From Methanolobus vulcani (GTDB lineage: Archaea > Halobacteriota > Methanosarcinia > Methanosarcinales > Methanosarcinaceae): DNA of 64,000 nt. The stretch spans positions 22,112 through 86,111 of the forward strand of contig NZ_VIAQ01000010.1 of NCBI RefSeq assembly GCF_006546655.1, given 5' to 3'. Positions 43,432 to 53,288 of this stretch are shown here, in pieces. Position 1 is the first letter of the stretch. Each line of letters starts with the position of its first letter. Under the pieces are notes generated by a model. It was not told where the DNA came from. It ran no database searches and worked only from the letters and a program-made list of their open reading frames with translations. The translations under genes were made by a program, and so were the position numbers.

Positions 43432-44157
43432 ATGGAAAGAATATCTACCGGAATCCCTGAAATCGATAAAAAGATACAGGGAGGTTTTCCTGCGGGGGAA
43501 GCTTATTTAGTAACAGGGGAACCTGGAACAGGTAAAACAATATTTGGATTGCACCTGACCTACAATGCATGCATGGAAGGTAAAAAATGTGCAATACTGG
43601 CAACTGAAGAGACTCCGGAAAAGATAATACGACATGGGAAAAGTATTGGTTTAGACATTGAGCCCTTTGTAGAAAACAAACAACTTACAATGATACGCGT
43701 GCTTGAAAAGAGAATAGAGGGCCTTGAAGACAAATACGCGAACATTATCACAAATACAACTGATCCACGCAATATCAAATACATCATTCCTGAAGACGTG
43801 GAAGTAGTTGTCATTGATAATATGGGTACTTTTTCAATAGGAGAGGAATTAAACGTATTCAGGGATAAACTTGATACTCTTATTTACCTGTTCGCGGAAT
43901 CAAAATGGACCTCTCTTATAATAATGGATGCAACCGCACATGAGCTCACTCACAGGATAGCTGAATATTCAAGTAGTGGAACCATCCGTTTGATGACAAA
44001 GGAAAATCCATATACAGGTAAAATGGAACGGTTCATTTACATTCCTAAAATGAGAGACACGGATATATCACTTGAAATCATGAACTATAACATAACAGGA
44101 CAGGGAATCAAGCTGTCTGCTTCGAAGGCTGCTTCAAAGACAAATAGATTAATATAA
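43432..44157 (+). CDS. KaiC-like RecA-superfamily ATPase
   Basis: A 241-residue single-domain KaiC-like ATPase. The start MERISTGIPEIDKKIQGGFPAG and Walker A GEPGTGKT (29-36) are typical, and EVVVIDNMGTFSIG supplies Walker B. Methanogens have many such proteins, often tied to signalling or archaellum functions (FlaH-like). GGTG precedes the ATG. A deleted copy of the same gene lies directly upstream. nadE follows after 40 nt but has its own ribosome site. Confidence 0.88.
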   Translation: MERISTGIPEIDKKIQGGFPAGEAYLVTGEPGTGKTIFGLHLTYNACMEGKKCAILATEETPEKIIRHGKSIGLDIEPFVENKQLTMIRVLEKRIEGLEDKYANIITNTTDPRNIKYIIPEDVEVVVIDNMGTFSIGEELNVFRDKLDTLIYLFAESKWTSLIIMDATAHELTHRIAEYSSSGTIRLMTKENPYTGKMERFIYIPKMRDTDISLEIMNYNITGQGIKLSASKAASKTNRLI

Positions 44158-44197
44158 TTGGGAACATTCTCCATTAAAAAGAAGCAGGATTGATATA

Positions 44198-44977
44198 ATG
44201 GACATTTCAAAAGCTAAAGACATCATAGTTGAGTTTATCAAGGAAAAAACAACTGAAGCAGGCGTTAAAGGTGCTGTTGTAGGTCTTAGCGGAGGGATTG
44301 ATTCTGCACTTACTGCATACCTGACAGTTGAAGCCCTTGGAAAGGAAAATGTTCTTGGCATACACATGCCTGAACTCACTCTAACACCTGCCGAGGATGT
44401 TCTGGATGCCACTGAAGTTGCAGAGAGGCTTGGAATCGAATTCAAGACCGTTGACATATCAGGAATACTTGCAGGATACCTTAACTCAATTCCTGAAGGT
44501 TCTGAATCTAACTCTCAGGCAAACGGTAATCTCAAAGCCAGGATACGAATGTCAGTTCTTTATTATTATGCTAATATTATGTCCAGAATGGTTATGGGAA
44601 CCGGAAACAAGACTGAGATTCTTCTAGGATATTTCACTAAATATGGTGACGGCGGAGTTGACCTTGAACCCATAGGCGACCTTTACAAAACAGAGGTAAG
44701 GGAAATGTCAAAACTCATGGGAGTTCCTGAAGAGATAATCACCAAAGCACCGTCTGCAAGACTCTGGGCTGACCAGACAGATGAGGACGAGCTTGGAATA
44801 ACTTATGAACTGGTTGACAGGTTCCTTGCACTTTTACTTGAAGGTGAAACACCTCAGGTAGCCCAGAATACTCTTGGGATGAGCGTAAATCAAAGAGATT
44901 CTGTCCTGAAAAGGATTAATACGAACCTGCACAAACAGAAAGCTGCTCCAATAGCAGAGCTAAAATCACTAAGATAA
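44198..44977 (+). CDS. nadE: NAD synthetase
   Basis: NadE amidates deamido-NAD with ATP. The 259-residue protein has the P-loop SGGIDS (31-36), RIRMSVLYYYAN, GTGNKTE and the C-terminal APSARLWADQTDEDELG. It lacks a glutaminase domain, so it uses ammonia, as in other archaea. Length is normal. GGATTGATA lies before the ATG. The gene converges on tiaS with only four bases between, and both stop codons fall in one palindrome. Confidence 0.97.
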   Translation: MDISKAKDIIVEFIKEKTTEAGVKGAVVGLSGGIDSALTAYLTVEALGKENVLGIHMPELTLTPAEDVLDATEVAERLGIEFKTVDISGILAGYLNSIPEGSESNSQANGNLKARIRMSVLYYYANIMSRMVMGTGNKTEILLGYFTKYGDGGVDLEPIGDLYKTEVREMSKLMGVPEEIITKAPSARLWADQTDEDELGITYELVDRFLALLLEGETPQVAQNTLGMSVNQRDSVLKRINTNLHKQKAAPIAELKSLR

Positions 44978-44987
44978 TACATTATCT
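44972..44987. terminator. Palindrome holding both stop codons of nadE and tiaS
   Basis: AGATAAT (44972-44978) and ATTATCT (44981-44987) pair perfectly around AC. The TAA of nadE (44975-44977) is in one arm and the TAA of tiaS (complement of 44982-44984) in the other. A second hairpin, CTGCCAG/CTGGCAG, starts at 44986 inside the tiaS end. Confidence 0.4.
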
Positions 44988-46286
44988 GCCAGGAAAAACT
45001 GGCAGAACCTCATTTTCAAACCGCAGAAGCTGTTTGGCGAGATGACGTCTTGCGCATGGCGGAACTTCATAGAACCCTGGCATGACATCTCTTTCTATTT
45101 CCTTTTTATCAGAAATATCTGAACTGGTACCACATTTCTTACATCTGTATCCCTGACCCGAACCTGCAGATTTCATTCTTTTTCCACAGGAAGGACATTG
45201 AGGGTTATGAATTTCATAAGATGTTGCCAGCTCGGTAATCTTTATCTTTTCAATGTTGAAAGTATTCTCAGTAACACTGCCATAAACAACCACTCTGTCA
45301 CCTGGAATCAATTTGCGTACCAATTCCCTGAAGTTCTTTGTAGGTTCAAAAGCAGCACAATCGATAACATCACCTGCTTCATCCTTCAGAGTGAATATGG
45401 TGTGTCCGCCCCTGATGGTTATTGGTTCTGAACTCACTTCGCCTTCAAGAATATAAGAATGCATTTCCTCAATTTCACTAATTAATGAAACATGCATCAG
45501 ATGCATATCGGTTCCCTGATTGGTGCGGTAGATACAGACTCTTTCAACAGGTTCTGAAACTACAAAGGAAGCCGCTTTTTTCACAGAAGAAGCATCCTTT
45601 CCTCTTATTCCATAAAGAACCGGATCACCGGAATGTGGAACACACACCACCATATTGTTTACTAGATCCACTGTATCCCATGTATCAGGATATGTAACCC
45701 TGTCGGCTTCAAAAAGAGATTTTTCATCAACTGTGCGTCTGGTACCCCATACTTCTTTTTCCCTGTAAGCAAGATACTCATAAGTATAGTCCCATTCGAG
45801 GTCAAGCATGGCCCCACATGCAGAAAGAGCACCAATAAGACCGCGACCATTCTTAAAAGCCTTATACTCAAGATTTAATTCAGAAGCAAGTTCCTTTGCT
45901 TCATCAATTGTAATCACATCTTTGACAGCACATTTGAAAAAGGAACTTAGTTTATCCCTGACAGAATCGAACTGATCCTCTAAAACAAAAACAACTCCAG
46001 GATTTGTATTCTCATTGTCCAGACATGCCATGGAGCTTATTTTTTCAGTTACGTGCCTGAAAACTCTTTCTTTATCGTCACATTCAATAAGCAGTGCCAC
46101 AGACGCATTTCCACGAGTCTTGTAGGGAATTGTAGGATTAAGGCGCACCAGTATTGGTTCAGATATGAGCTTTGCAAATGAAGAAAGCTCCTCCCTCAAT
46201 AAAGCGCACAGATATGTGGTGCACATGCCTTTCCTGGAATCGGTATCATCGATCCCAATGATCATTTTAGTGTTTTCACTGCTCAT
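44982..46286 (-). CDS. tiaS: tRNA(Ile2) 2-agmatinylcytidine synthetase
   Basis: TiaS attaches agmatine to C34 of the tRNA(Ile) CAU anticodon, an archaeal modification that lets it read AUA. The 434-residue protein contains the start IGIDDTDSRKGMCTTYLC, the kinase-like middle with NGRGLIGALSACGAML, an OB-fold (about 275-350) and the C-terminal zinc ribbon CPSCGKRM-CKKCG. Length and all domains are typical. It is divergent from the regulator gene at 46447. Confidence 0.95.
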   Translation of the reverse strand: MSSENTKMIIGIDDTDSRKGMCTTYLCALLREELSSFAKLISEPILVRLNPTIPYKTRGNASVALLIECDDKERVFRHVTEKISSMACLDNENTNPGVVFVLEDQFDSVRDKLSSFFKCAVKDVITIDEAKELASELNLEYKAFKNGRGLIGALSACGAMLDLEWDYTYEYLAYREKEVWGTRRTVDEKSLFEADRVTYPDTWDTVDLVNNMVVCVPHSGDPVLYGIRGKDASSVKKAASFVVSEPVERVCIYRTNQGTDMHLMHVSLISEIEEMHSYILEGEVSSEPITIRGGHTIFTLKDEAGDVIDCAAFEPTKNFRELVRKLIPGDRVVVYGSVTENTFNIEKIKITELATSYEIHNPQCPSCGKRMKSAGSGQGYRCKKCGTSSDISDKKEIERDVMPGFYEVPPCARRHLAKQLLRFENEVLPVFPGR

Positions 46287-46446
46287 TTGACCAGTTGCAG
46301 ATATAATTGATTAGTGTTAAATGATTCCTCTGGATAAAATACGAACAAACGTTATTATGGATTTCCTTTGAAGATCAGGACTGGGTACTTTTAAAGACAA
46401 AACCCAGACAACTATATATAGATGTGCAAACAATGGCTATTTACCT

Positions 46447-47424
46447 ATGACAAAAGAGATTCTCATACATCAGATTATTGATGTATTACAACAAGCCGGC
46501 TTTATGGTCTCAAAGCGATGCAACATTCGTCCACGGAGCTTTGACCTTGCAGCCAGAAAAGGCGATGTTCTCATCTTTTGTAAGGTATTGTATAATATAG
46601 ACGGTTTGAATGAGGAAACTGCAAGGGAAATGAAAAGCCTTGCACGGTATCTGGGAGGAACTGCTGTTCTCATAGGTGCCAAGACCAGAGACCAGATGCT
46701 GGAAGACAGCGTGGTCTATATGCGCTACGACATTCCTGCTGTGAATGTCCAGACCCTTTATGACTATTTTGTGGAGGATGTACCACCACTTGTATCGGCA
46801 GCTCCGGGAGGACTCTATGTGTCAATTGACGGGGATGTGCTGAAAGAAGCACGTAAGAGAACCGCAATGTCGCTAGGAGCGCTTGCCACTGAACTCGGGG
46901 TATCAAGGAGAACCATAAGCAAATATGAAGAAGGTGGTATGGATGCCTCAATTGATATTGTCCTTCAGCTTGAAGAGTTGCTGGACGTGGCTCTTGCAAA
47001 ATCCATAGATATACTTCAATGTTTTGAGAAACGTGTCAGTCTGGAAAAGCCACAGGAAACTAACACTGAAGCACAACCGGACGATGGCATTCTCGGTATG
47101 CTTAATGCCCTGGGATATCAGGTTATGTCCACAAGCCAGGCACCCTTTAAGGCGATATCAAAGGATACTTCTGACACGCTGCTTACGGGAGTTAGCACTT
47201 ACAGCAGTGCAATGATAAAGCGTGCAGACCTTATGAGCAGTATTTCCTGTGTTACGATGACAAAATCAGTCTTTATCATAAACGGACAGATAAAATCAGA
47301 GACTGTGGAGAATACAGTGCTTATCGAAAAGACTGAGCTTGATAAACTCTCCGGCACAGAGGAACTCGCAGAACTTATTGATGAAAGGACAAAGAAGCAT
47401 AACATCAATATTGATATTTCCTGA
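46447..47424 (+). CDS. Conserved archaeal HTH-type transcriptional regulator
   Basis: A 325-residue archaeal regulator. Residues 1-about 110 are a restriction-endonuclease-like domain (RSFDLAARKGDVLIFCKVLYN), also seen in the protein at 20747. A Cro/C1-type helix-turn-helix follows (about 130-185, AMSLGALATELGVSRRTISK). The C-terminal half has no known fold. Targets are unknown. A TATA box (46411-46420) lies about 25 nt before the likely start, making the leader very short. An inverted pair CTGGGT/ACCCAG (46381-46407) sits just upstream of the TATA box and may be an operator. Confidence 0.88.
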   Translation: MTKEILIHQIIDVLQQAGFMVSKRCNIRPRSFDLAARKGDVLIFCKVLYNIDGLNEETAREMKSLARYLGGTAVLIGAKTRDQMLEDSVVYMRYDIPAVNVQTLYDYFVEDVPPLVSAAPGGLYVSIDGDVLKEARKRTAMSLGALATELGVSRRTISKYEEGGMDASIDIVLQLEELLDVALAKSIDILQCFEKRVSLEKPQETNTEAQPDDGILGMLNALGYQVMSTSQAPFKAISKDTSDTLLTGVSTYSSAMIKRADLMSSISCVTMTKSVFIINGQIKSETVENTVLIEKTELDKLSGTEELAELIDERTKKHNINIDIS

Positions 47425-47527
47425 TCTCATTAAAAGTACTAAAAAATTCCAGACATTCCCCTGTATATTTCCATTTTTTTACCAAATCCAAAACCCTAAT
47501 ATACAGAAATCCCTTTTAGAACTAACA

Positions 47528-48136
47528 ATGACTACCAACATTGCAGTACTTGTTTCAGGAAGAGGATCGAATCTACAGTCTATTATAGATAATATCGAGA
47601 ACGGATACATTAAGAATGCAAAGATATCCGTTGTTATAAGCGATGTTGGTGACGCGTATGCACTTGAGCGTGCACGCAATCATGGAATTACTGATGTGTT
47701 TGTCGACCCTTCAGATTATTCAGGAAAACAGGAATACGAAAAAGAAGTAATGGAAGTACTGAAAGACAATGATGTCGGCCTGGTGCTCCTTGCTGGATAC
47801 ATGCGTCTTGTTGGTAAAGACCTGATAGCAGCATACCATAACAGAATGATAAATATCCATCCTGCCCTGCTTCCTTCTTTTAAAGGCCTTCATGCACAAC
47901 AGCAGGCTTTTGAATATGGTGTGAAGGTCAGTGGATGTACTGTTCACTTTGTTGATGAAGGAATGGACACTGGACCTATAATTATACAGAAATGCGTTCC
48001 TGTACTTGACACAGATACTGCCGATGACCTTGCAGCCCGCATACTTGAACAGGAACACAAAATATTCCCGGAAGCTGTGAAACTCTTTGTAGAGGGTAAA
48101 CTTAAAGTGGAAGGTCGAATTGTAGTACACACATAA
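47528..48136 (+). CDS. purN: Phosphoribosylglycinamide formyltransferase
   Basis: PurN transfers the formyl group of 10-formyl-tetrahydrofolate to GAR in purine synthesis. The 202-residue protein shows LVSGRGSNLQSI, the catalytic Asn-His region MINIHPALLPSFKGLHAQQQA, and DEGMDTGPII with the essential Asp. The frame is open upstream from 47339, but the family begins at the ATG at 47528, which a TATA-like TAATATAC about 27 nt upstream makes leaderless. Many archaea use formate-dependent PurT instead, so PurN signals a folate pool here. glyA, folD and folP follow. Confidence 0.95.
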   Translation: MTTNIAVLVSGRGSNLQSIIDNIENGYIKNAKISVVISDVGDAYALERARNHGITDVFVDPSDYSGKQEYEKEVMEVLKDNDVGLVLLAGYMRLVGKDLIAAYHNRMINIHPALLPSFKGLHAQQQAFEYGVKVSGCTVHFVDEGMDTGPIIIQKCVPVLDTDTADDLAARILEQEHKIFPEAVKLFVEGKLKVEGRIVVHT

Positions 48137-48161
48137 ATAAACTCATATTAACCAAATACTG

Positions 48162-48177
48162 TCCTGGCAAGCCAGGA
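48162..48177. promoter_or_regulatory. Palindrome before glyA
   Basis: TCCTGGC (48162-48168) and GCCAGGA (48171-48177) form a perfect inverted repeat around AA. A TATA-like CATATTA (48144-48150) predicts transcription start near 48172, so this may be a glyA operator. It lies 26 nt after purN and could instead be a terminator, but no T-run follows. Confidence 0.4.
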
Positions 48178-48212
48178 TTCCAAAAACATATACAATATTT
48201 AACGTGGTAACA

Positions 48213-49448
48213 ATGTCTTACATCTCAGAAATTGACCCGGATATTGCAGAAGCCTTAAGGCTTGAAGCAAACCGTCAGGATTACAAGCTGAACTTGATCG
48301 CATCAGAGAACTATGCAAGCCGTGCTGTAATGGAAGCACAGGGCTCTGTCATGACAAACAAATACGCAGAAGGATACTCAGGAAAACGCTACTATGGCGG
48401 TTGCGAATTTGTAGATATTGCAGAAGACCTTGCAATTGAGAGAGCAAAGGAGATCTTCGGTGCTGAACACGTAAACGTGCAGCCACATTCAGGTTCCGGT
48501 TCTAACATGGCATGTTATTTCTCGGTCCTCAAACCAGGAGATACCATTATGTCAATGGACCTCTCCCACGGAGGACACCTTTCACACGGAAGCCCTGTAA
48601 ACTTTGCAGGACAGCTCTATAATATAGTACCATACGGTGTTGACAAGGAGACTGAATCCCTTGACTACGATGCACTCATGACAATGGCAAAGGAGAACAA
48701 GCCACAGATGATCGTATGTGGTGCTTCAGCATATTCAAGGACCCTTGACTTTAAGGCATTCAGGGACATCGCTGATGAAGTAGGAGCATACCTCCTTGCA
48801 GATATCGCCCACATTGCAGGTCTTGTAGCTGCTGGTGCACATCCAAGCCCTGTACCTTACGCTGACTTTGTCACAACCACAACCCACAAGACCCTCAGAG
48901 GTCCAAGAGGTGGAATGGTTATGTGCAAGGAAGAGTACGCAAAGAACCTGAACAAGGCTGTGTTCCCTGGAATTCAGGGTGGACCTCTCATGCACATCAT
49001 CGCAGCTAAGGCTGTTGCATTCAAAGAAGCACTTGGAGAGAAATTCAAGGCAGACCAGTTCCAGACAGTGAAAAATGCAGATACTCTTGCAAAGGAACTT
49101 CAGGCAAGAGAATTCGACATTGTTTCCGGTGGAACTGACAACCATGTAATGCTTCTTAACCTCAACAAGTTCGACATCACAGGAAAGGATGCTGAAGCAG
49201 GAATGAGCAAGGCAGGAATTGTCCTTAACAAGAATACAATCCCATTCGAAACCAGAAGCCCGTTCATCACAAGCGGAATAAGAATCGGTGCACCTGCAGC
49301 AACAACAAGAGGAATGAAAGAAGAGCAGATGAAGGATATTGCAGGATTTATTGCAGAGGTTATTAACAACCTCGATAATGATTCAGTCCTCCACGGTGTC
49401 AACTCCGATGTTGAGCAGCTTTGCAGCAGATTCCCGGTATACAAATAA
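48213..49448 (+). CDS. glyA: Serine hydroxymethyltransferase
   Basis: GlyA interconverts serine and glycine using tetrahydrofolate (or tetrahydrosarcinapterin) as C1 acceptor. The 411-residue protein has [14 protein letters not shown] near the start, [11 protein letters not shown], the PLP-lysine motif [14 protein letters not shown] and the C-terminal [13 protein letters not shown]. Length is standard. GTG at 48204 is an in-frame alternative; the ATG at 48213 fits the family N-terminus. Folate genes on both sides suggest that the folate form is the natural substrate. It has its own promoter candidate (see the palindrome at 48162). Confidence 0.97.
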   Translation: MSYISEIDPDIAEALRLEANRQDYKLNLIASENYASRAVMEAQGSVMTNKYAEGYSGKRYYGGCEFVDIAEDLAIERAKEIFGAEHVNVQPHSGSGSNMACYFSVLKPGDTIMSMDLSHGGHLSHGSPVNFAGQLYNIVPYGVDKETESLDYDALMTMAKENKPQMIVCGASAYSRTLDFKAFRDIADEVGAYLLADIAHIAGLVAAGAHPSPVPYADFVTTTTHKTLRGPRGGMVMCKEEYAKNLNKAVFPGIQGGPLMHIIAAKAVAFKEALGEKFKADQFQTVKNADTLAKELQAREFDIVSGGTDNHVMLLNLNKFDITGKDAEAGMSKAGIVLNKNTIPFETRSPFITSGIRIGAPAATTRGMKEEQMKDIAGFIAEVINNLDNDSVLHGVNSDVEQLCSRFPVYK

Positions 49449-49492
49449 ATAAAAACGCAGGCTGTATAGAAACTACATCAGGTGTTTGCATA

Positions 49493-50353
49493 ATGGCAGA
49501 AGAGAACTACGATTCCAGGAAGATAGATGGCAGGAGCCTTTCAAAGAAAGTGGAAGAACAGGTAAAGCAGGGAGTTGACAAGCTCAAAGCGGAGAAGGGA
49601 GTTACACCCGGACTTGCAACCATACTTGTTGGCGATGATCCTGCATCCAAGATGTATGTCCGTCTTAAACACAAGGCATGTGAAAGGGTCGGCATACACG
49701 CAGAGGACCAGAATATGCCTGAGTCCACCACACAGGAGGAACTCATGCAAAAAATCCAGGAATTGAATGACAGAGAGGATATCCACGGAATTCTCCTCCA
49801 GTTACCTCTTCCAAAACACCTTGATGACAAATCCGCAATGCTTGCAATCGACCCTGCAAAGGATGCCGACGGATTCCACCCATACAATATGGGTAAACTT
49901 CTCATTGGTGATGAGGGACTTGTACCATGCACTCCAAAAGGTGTTATCAGAGCACTTGAGGAGTATGATGTAGCTATACAGGGAAAACATGCAGTAATTG
50001 TGGGACACAGCAATGTTGTTGGAAAACCCATGGCTGCAATGCTCATAAACAGAAATGCAACCGTTTCTGTATGTCACGTTTTCACCGATAATCTCAAGAA
50101 ATTTACTCTTGATGCAGACATCCTTGTAGTCGGAACCGGTGTGATGCACCTCATTAAAGCGGATATGGTGAAAGAAGGTGCAGTAATATTTGACGTTGGA
50201 ATCACCGAGAAAGAAGGCAAGGTTTACGGTGATGTTGATTTCGATAATGTCGTGAAGAAAGCTTCACTGATAACCCCTGTTCCGGGTGGTGTTGGTCCGA
50301 TGACCATTGCAATCCTCATGGAACACGTGCTTATGGCAGCTTCAAACTGCTGA
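49493..50353 (+). CDS. folD: Methylene-tetrahydrofolate dehydrogenase/methenyl cyclohydrolase
   Basis: FolD oxidises methylene-THF to methenyl- and formyl-THF. The 286-residue protein has [21 protein letters not shown] with the catalytic Tyr and Lys, [23 protein letters not shown], the dinucleotide motif [14 protein letters not shown] and [11 protein letters not shown]. The usual N-terminal start is preceded by GGTG, and the ATG at 49493 is chosen over the upstream open frame. It follows glyA after 44 nt and is likely co-transcribed. Confidence 0.97.
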   Translation: MAEENYDSRKIDGRSLSKKVEEQVKQGVDKLKAEKGVTPGLATILVGDDPASKMYVRLKHKACERVGIHAEDQNMPESTTQEELMQKIQELNDREDIHGILLQLPLPKHLDDKSAMLAIDPAKDADGFHPYNMGKLLIGDEGLVPCTPKGVIRALEEYDVAIQGKHAVIVGHSNVVGKPMAAMLINRNATVSVCHVFTDNLKKFTLDADILVVGTGVMHLIKADMVKEGAVIFDVGITEKEGKVYGDVDFDNVVKKASLITPVPGGVGPMTIAILMEHVLMAASNC

Positions 50354-50361
50354 TAAGCACA

Positions 50362-50407
50362 CTTATATTTTATTAATTGAATACTATTTTGGCAAAACTG
50401 TTTTGCC
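50362..50407 (+). promoter_or_regulatory. folP promoter with operator-like palindrome
   Basis: A TATA-like TTATATTTTATT at 50362-50373 predicts a start near 50393. GGCAAAAC (50391-50398) and GTTTTGCC (50400-50407) form a perfect inverted repeat exactly there. Like the palindrome before glyA, it contains TGGCAA, and may be read by the same regulator. Confidence 0.45.
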
Positions 50408-50441
50408 CATTTACCTTTGATTAAAACTACCAGGTTGAATA

Positions 50442-51677
50442 ATGGTTGTTGATGTAGATATATGCGGCTTGAAAGTTGGTGATGAGCATCCTGTAAGACT
50501 TATGGGTATCATCAACCTGAGCAAGGAATCCTTTTACAAGGGTTCTGTTGTTAGTAACGATTCTCTTCTTGATGTTGCACAAAAAATGATTGATGACGGT
50601 GCGACTATACTTGATATTGGTGCCCGTTCTACATGGCCCATGGCAAATCCGGTAATCAGCGAGGAAGAAGAACTCAATCGCATGATTCCTGCACTGGATC
50701 TACTGAACGATAATGTGGATGCAATCATTTCTGTTGATACTGTTTATGCAAGCGTTGCAAAAGAATCCCTGAAACATGGTGCAGACATAATCAATGACGT
50801 TTCCGGATTCACAACAAATCCTGAGATGATGGATGTTGTTGCTGAGTACGATTGTCCTGCTGTTGTTATGGCATCTGAAAAGGTTCCCGGTGACCCGATT
50901 GGAATGGATGCAATCATGCAGTCACTTGCTGACATAATCAGCAAAGCAGATGCAAAGGGAATTGACACCAGCAAGCTTATTCTTGACCCTGCTGTAGGTA
51001 AATGGATACCTGAAAAAGACCCGATATTTGATTTTGAAACCATAGACCAGTTCGAGAGTCTCAGGGTATTTGGCAGACCGCTGCTTGCAGCAGTATCCAG
51101 AAAATCCTGCATCGATGCGGTGTTACACAAACCAGCAAACGAAAGGCTTTATGGAAGCCTTGCTGCAACTGCAATTGTTATTCACAAGGGTGCTCACATT
51201 GTAAGAACCCACGATGTTGCTGAAACTAAGGATGTAGTTGAAGTGGCGGCTGCAATGAGAAAAAGACAGCCGTTTGTGAAAGAAGGCGATTTTGAAGTTA
51301 CTATTTCAGATATAACTCACCCGGATGATGCGGAATATCTCATGAGAAGTATGAAGGTCACAGGTTCCGGTGCAAAGGTCATGAAGAACAAGACCGTAAG
51401 CAAGGTGGTTCGCGTGAATAACATCACAACCACTGAGGCACTGATAATCAAGCAGGAGATCCTTGCAAGAGGTGGAGATGCTGCCCTTGAACGCAATGCA
51501 GTATCACACGAAACTGAAAAAACAGATGTGCTCATAATAGGAACCATATTACAATTTGAGAAACTGGTCCATAAGCTCTCATTCCAGGCACGCAACCTTC
51601 CTCTGATCGCAGAGATGATTGCGGAAGTACTTGAAAACGACATGGATGTAGAGCATGGTTACCTGAGGGAAATATGA
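50442..51677 (+). CDS. folP: Dihydropteroate synthase, acetogen type with C-terminal extension
   Basis: DHPS joins p-aminobenzoate to the pterin diphosphate in folate synthesis. The TIM barrel (1-about 270) has GIINLSKESF, ILDIGARSTWP, SVDTVYASVA, INDVSGF, LDPAVGKW and SRKSCID. Residues about 285-411 are an extension with MKNKTVSKVVRVNNI, LARGGDAALER and VLIIGTILQFEKL, a type I recall from clostridial and Moorella-like DHPS. Archaea mostly lack classical FolP, so this fits a true folate pathway acquired by transfer. Its end overlaps metV by 4 nt. Confidence 0.9.
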   Translation: MVVDVDICGLKVGDEHPVRLMGIINLSKESFYKGSVVSNDSLLDVAQKMIDDGATILDIGARSTWPMANPVISEEEELNRMIPALDLLNDNVDAIISVDTVYASVAKESLKHGADIINDVSGFTTNPEMMDVVAEYDCPAVVMASEKVPGDPIGMDAIMQSLADIISKADAKGIDTSKLILDPAVGKWIPEKDPIFDFETIDQFESLRVFGRPLLAAVSRKSCIDAVLHKPANERLYGSLAATAIVIHKGAHIVRTHDVAETKDVVEVAAAMRKRQPFVKEGDFEVTISDITHPDDAEYLMRSMKVTGSGAKVMKNKTVSKVVRVNNITTTEALIIKQEILARGGDAALERNAVSHETEKTDVLIIGTILQFEKLVHKLSFQARNLPLIAEMIAEVLENDMDVEHGYLREI

Positions 51678-52294
51678 TAATCTCATCTGCAAAGCCCTTT
51701 GAAGAGATACTTGAAATGCTAAAAAACGAGGATGATATCTTCGTTGTTGGCTGCAATGCATGTGCAGCAAAGATACACGTTGGCGGTGAGCCTGAAGTTC
51801 TGGAGATGTGCAAGCGTCTTGAAGATGCAGGAAAACATGTTGTTGGCTGGGTAATCCCCAGTGCAGCGTGTAGTGTGGCTTCATTTGATTCACTTGTTGA
51901 AAAGAATCCTGCTATTAAAGATGCTAAAACTATTCTTGTAATGGCCTGCGGAAGCGGAGTTTCCATTGTAGCAGGTGTTGTGGATGTACCGGTTTATCCT
52001 TCAAACGACACTGTGTCCCTTGGTGGAAGAACTCAGGGAGAAGTTGTCCCTGAACTCTGCGCCATGTGTGGCGAATGTAAGATCCATTATTTTGGCAGCG
52101 TTTGCCCGAAGAGTTTATGTCCCAAGCATTTATTGAACGGACCCTGTGGAGGTTCTGTTAATGGAAAATGCGAAATTGACCCTGAAAAAGACTGTGCATG
52201 GGAACTCATCTGTAACAGGCTTGAAAAAATAGGTAGACTTGATCTTCTTGACATTACATGGGATGCTGAAGAAACTACAGAAGACTCAGTCTGA
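51674..52294 (+). CDS. metV: MetV-type zinc/iron-sulfur partner of methylene-THF reductase
   Basis: A 206-residue protein of the MTHFR C-terminal family. In acetogens MetV pairs with MetF to reduce methylene-THF to methyl-THF. The N-terminal half has FVVGCNACAAKIHVGG and VMACGSGVSIVAG; the C-terminal half is Cys-rich (CAMCGEC, CPKSLCPKHLLNGPCGGSVNGKC). The start overlaps the folP stop by ATGA, so translation is coupled. The metF partner is encoded 5.9 kb downstream, beyond an AT-rich block. Its stop overlaps the convergent wHTH gene. Confidence 0.9.
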   Translation: MIISSAKPFEEILEMLKNEDDIFVVGCNACAAKIHVGGEPEVLEMCKRLEDAGKHVVGWVIPSAACSVASFDSLVEKNPAIKDAKTILVMACGSGVSIVAGVVDVPVYPSNDTVSLGGRTQGEVVPELCAMCGECKIHYFGSVCPKSLCPKHLLNGPCGGSVNGKCEIDPEKDCAWELICNRLEKIGRLDLLDITWDAEETTEDSV

Positions 52295-53032
52295 CATTAC
52301 TGGCAACTTGTTGTCCTGAATAGCTGAAAAGTTATTTGCAGGATAATATTTTCTGTACCTGCCATCTTTTTCATCCCGAATTACGTTCTGATTTTTTAGT
52401 CGGGTAATGTGCCAGTGAATCGTACTTTTGTCAACCCCAAGCTTTTCTGATAATTGCTTACCAGTAACACCAGGTTCTTCACAAATCGAATCCAGAACAC
52501 ATTTTCGAGTATCGCTTTGTATATTAGAACCAGCAGCTTGCAGAGATTTTTTACTTGAATTATCCTTGCGGAAATAATTAATAAATCGACCCTGCCTGAG
52601 AGCTACAAGGAGATTTGAAAACTGAAGCTTATCAGCATGATACCTGAATGTTCCTCTTTTCATCTTCAGGTCGGAAAGAATATCACTTTCCGAGCATCCC
52701 GGATTTTCAGACACATACGAAAGTATCTTTGTCCTATTCTTATCACCTTTTTTGCATGCTACTTTTCCCAGCAGTAAAGGAATGAATTTTCCAATTGAAA
52801 CAATGATGAACCAGATGGTACAGCCAATCCAAATGAATTTGAGTTTAAGAGGAAGATCCCAGAAAGTAAGATTACCATCACAACCTGTTGAAACAACCAG
52901 CTCAGGTGGAATATCATCCGAGCGCTCATTATAAGGAACCACAGTACACTCAGCACTCACAATAAAGCAACTACATGCGATTAAAAAAACGATACATAGT
53001 ATTTTCAAATATTTTCTTAACTGAAATAACAA
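52286..53032 (-). CDS. Membrane-anchored protein with two winged-helix domains
   Basis: A 248-residue regulator of a type frequent in Methanosarcinales. A signal-like or membrane segment (about 8-27), an extracytoplasmic piece of about 35 residues and a second helix (about 65-90) precede two winged-helix domains in the cytoplasm: about 95-150 (NPGCSESDILSDLKMKRGTF) and about 170-230 (EPGVTGKQLSEKLGVDKSTI). A membrane-to-DNA signal is inferred. The start is TTG at 53032 with GAGGG about 10 nt upstream. The ends of this gene and metV overlap by 9 nt within an 11-bp palindrome (52282-52292). Confidence 0.82.
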   Translation of the reverse strand: MLFQLRKYLKILCIVFLIACSCFIVSAECTVVPYNERSDDIPPELVVSTGCDGNLTFWDLPLKLKFIWIGCTIWFIIVSIGKFIPLLLGKVACKKGDKNRTKILSYVSENPGCSESDILSDLKMKRGTFRYHADKLQFSNLLVALRQGRFINYFRKDNSSKKSLQAAGSNIQSDTRKCVLDSICEEPGVTGKQLSEKLGVDKSTIHWHITRLKNQNVIRDEKDGRYRKYYPANNFSAIQDNKLPVMSD

Positions 53033-53288
53033 GTAATGTATCCCTCGCCATTACATCATTTGTAGATACGTCATACGTTTGAACAAACTTCGGTTTGAAG
53101 TTAACAAATATGTGATATATAGATTATGGCCAATCATTCCAACTAATTTCAAAATACTACGATTCCAAACACGTATTATTATTTTACGTAGATGATACCA
53201 AGTAGAAAACGCAAGATGCTAGCTGAATTATGAAAAAATAATCGATGCAAATATTAAATTTATAATTATAAATTATCTTTTCTGCATA

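Noticed and set aside
47339..47527. Upstream extension of purN
   Set aside because: It overlaps the preceding gene and has no similarity to PurN; a TATA box lies just before the true ATG.
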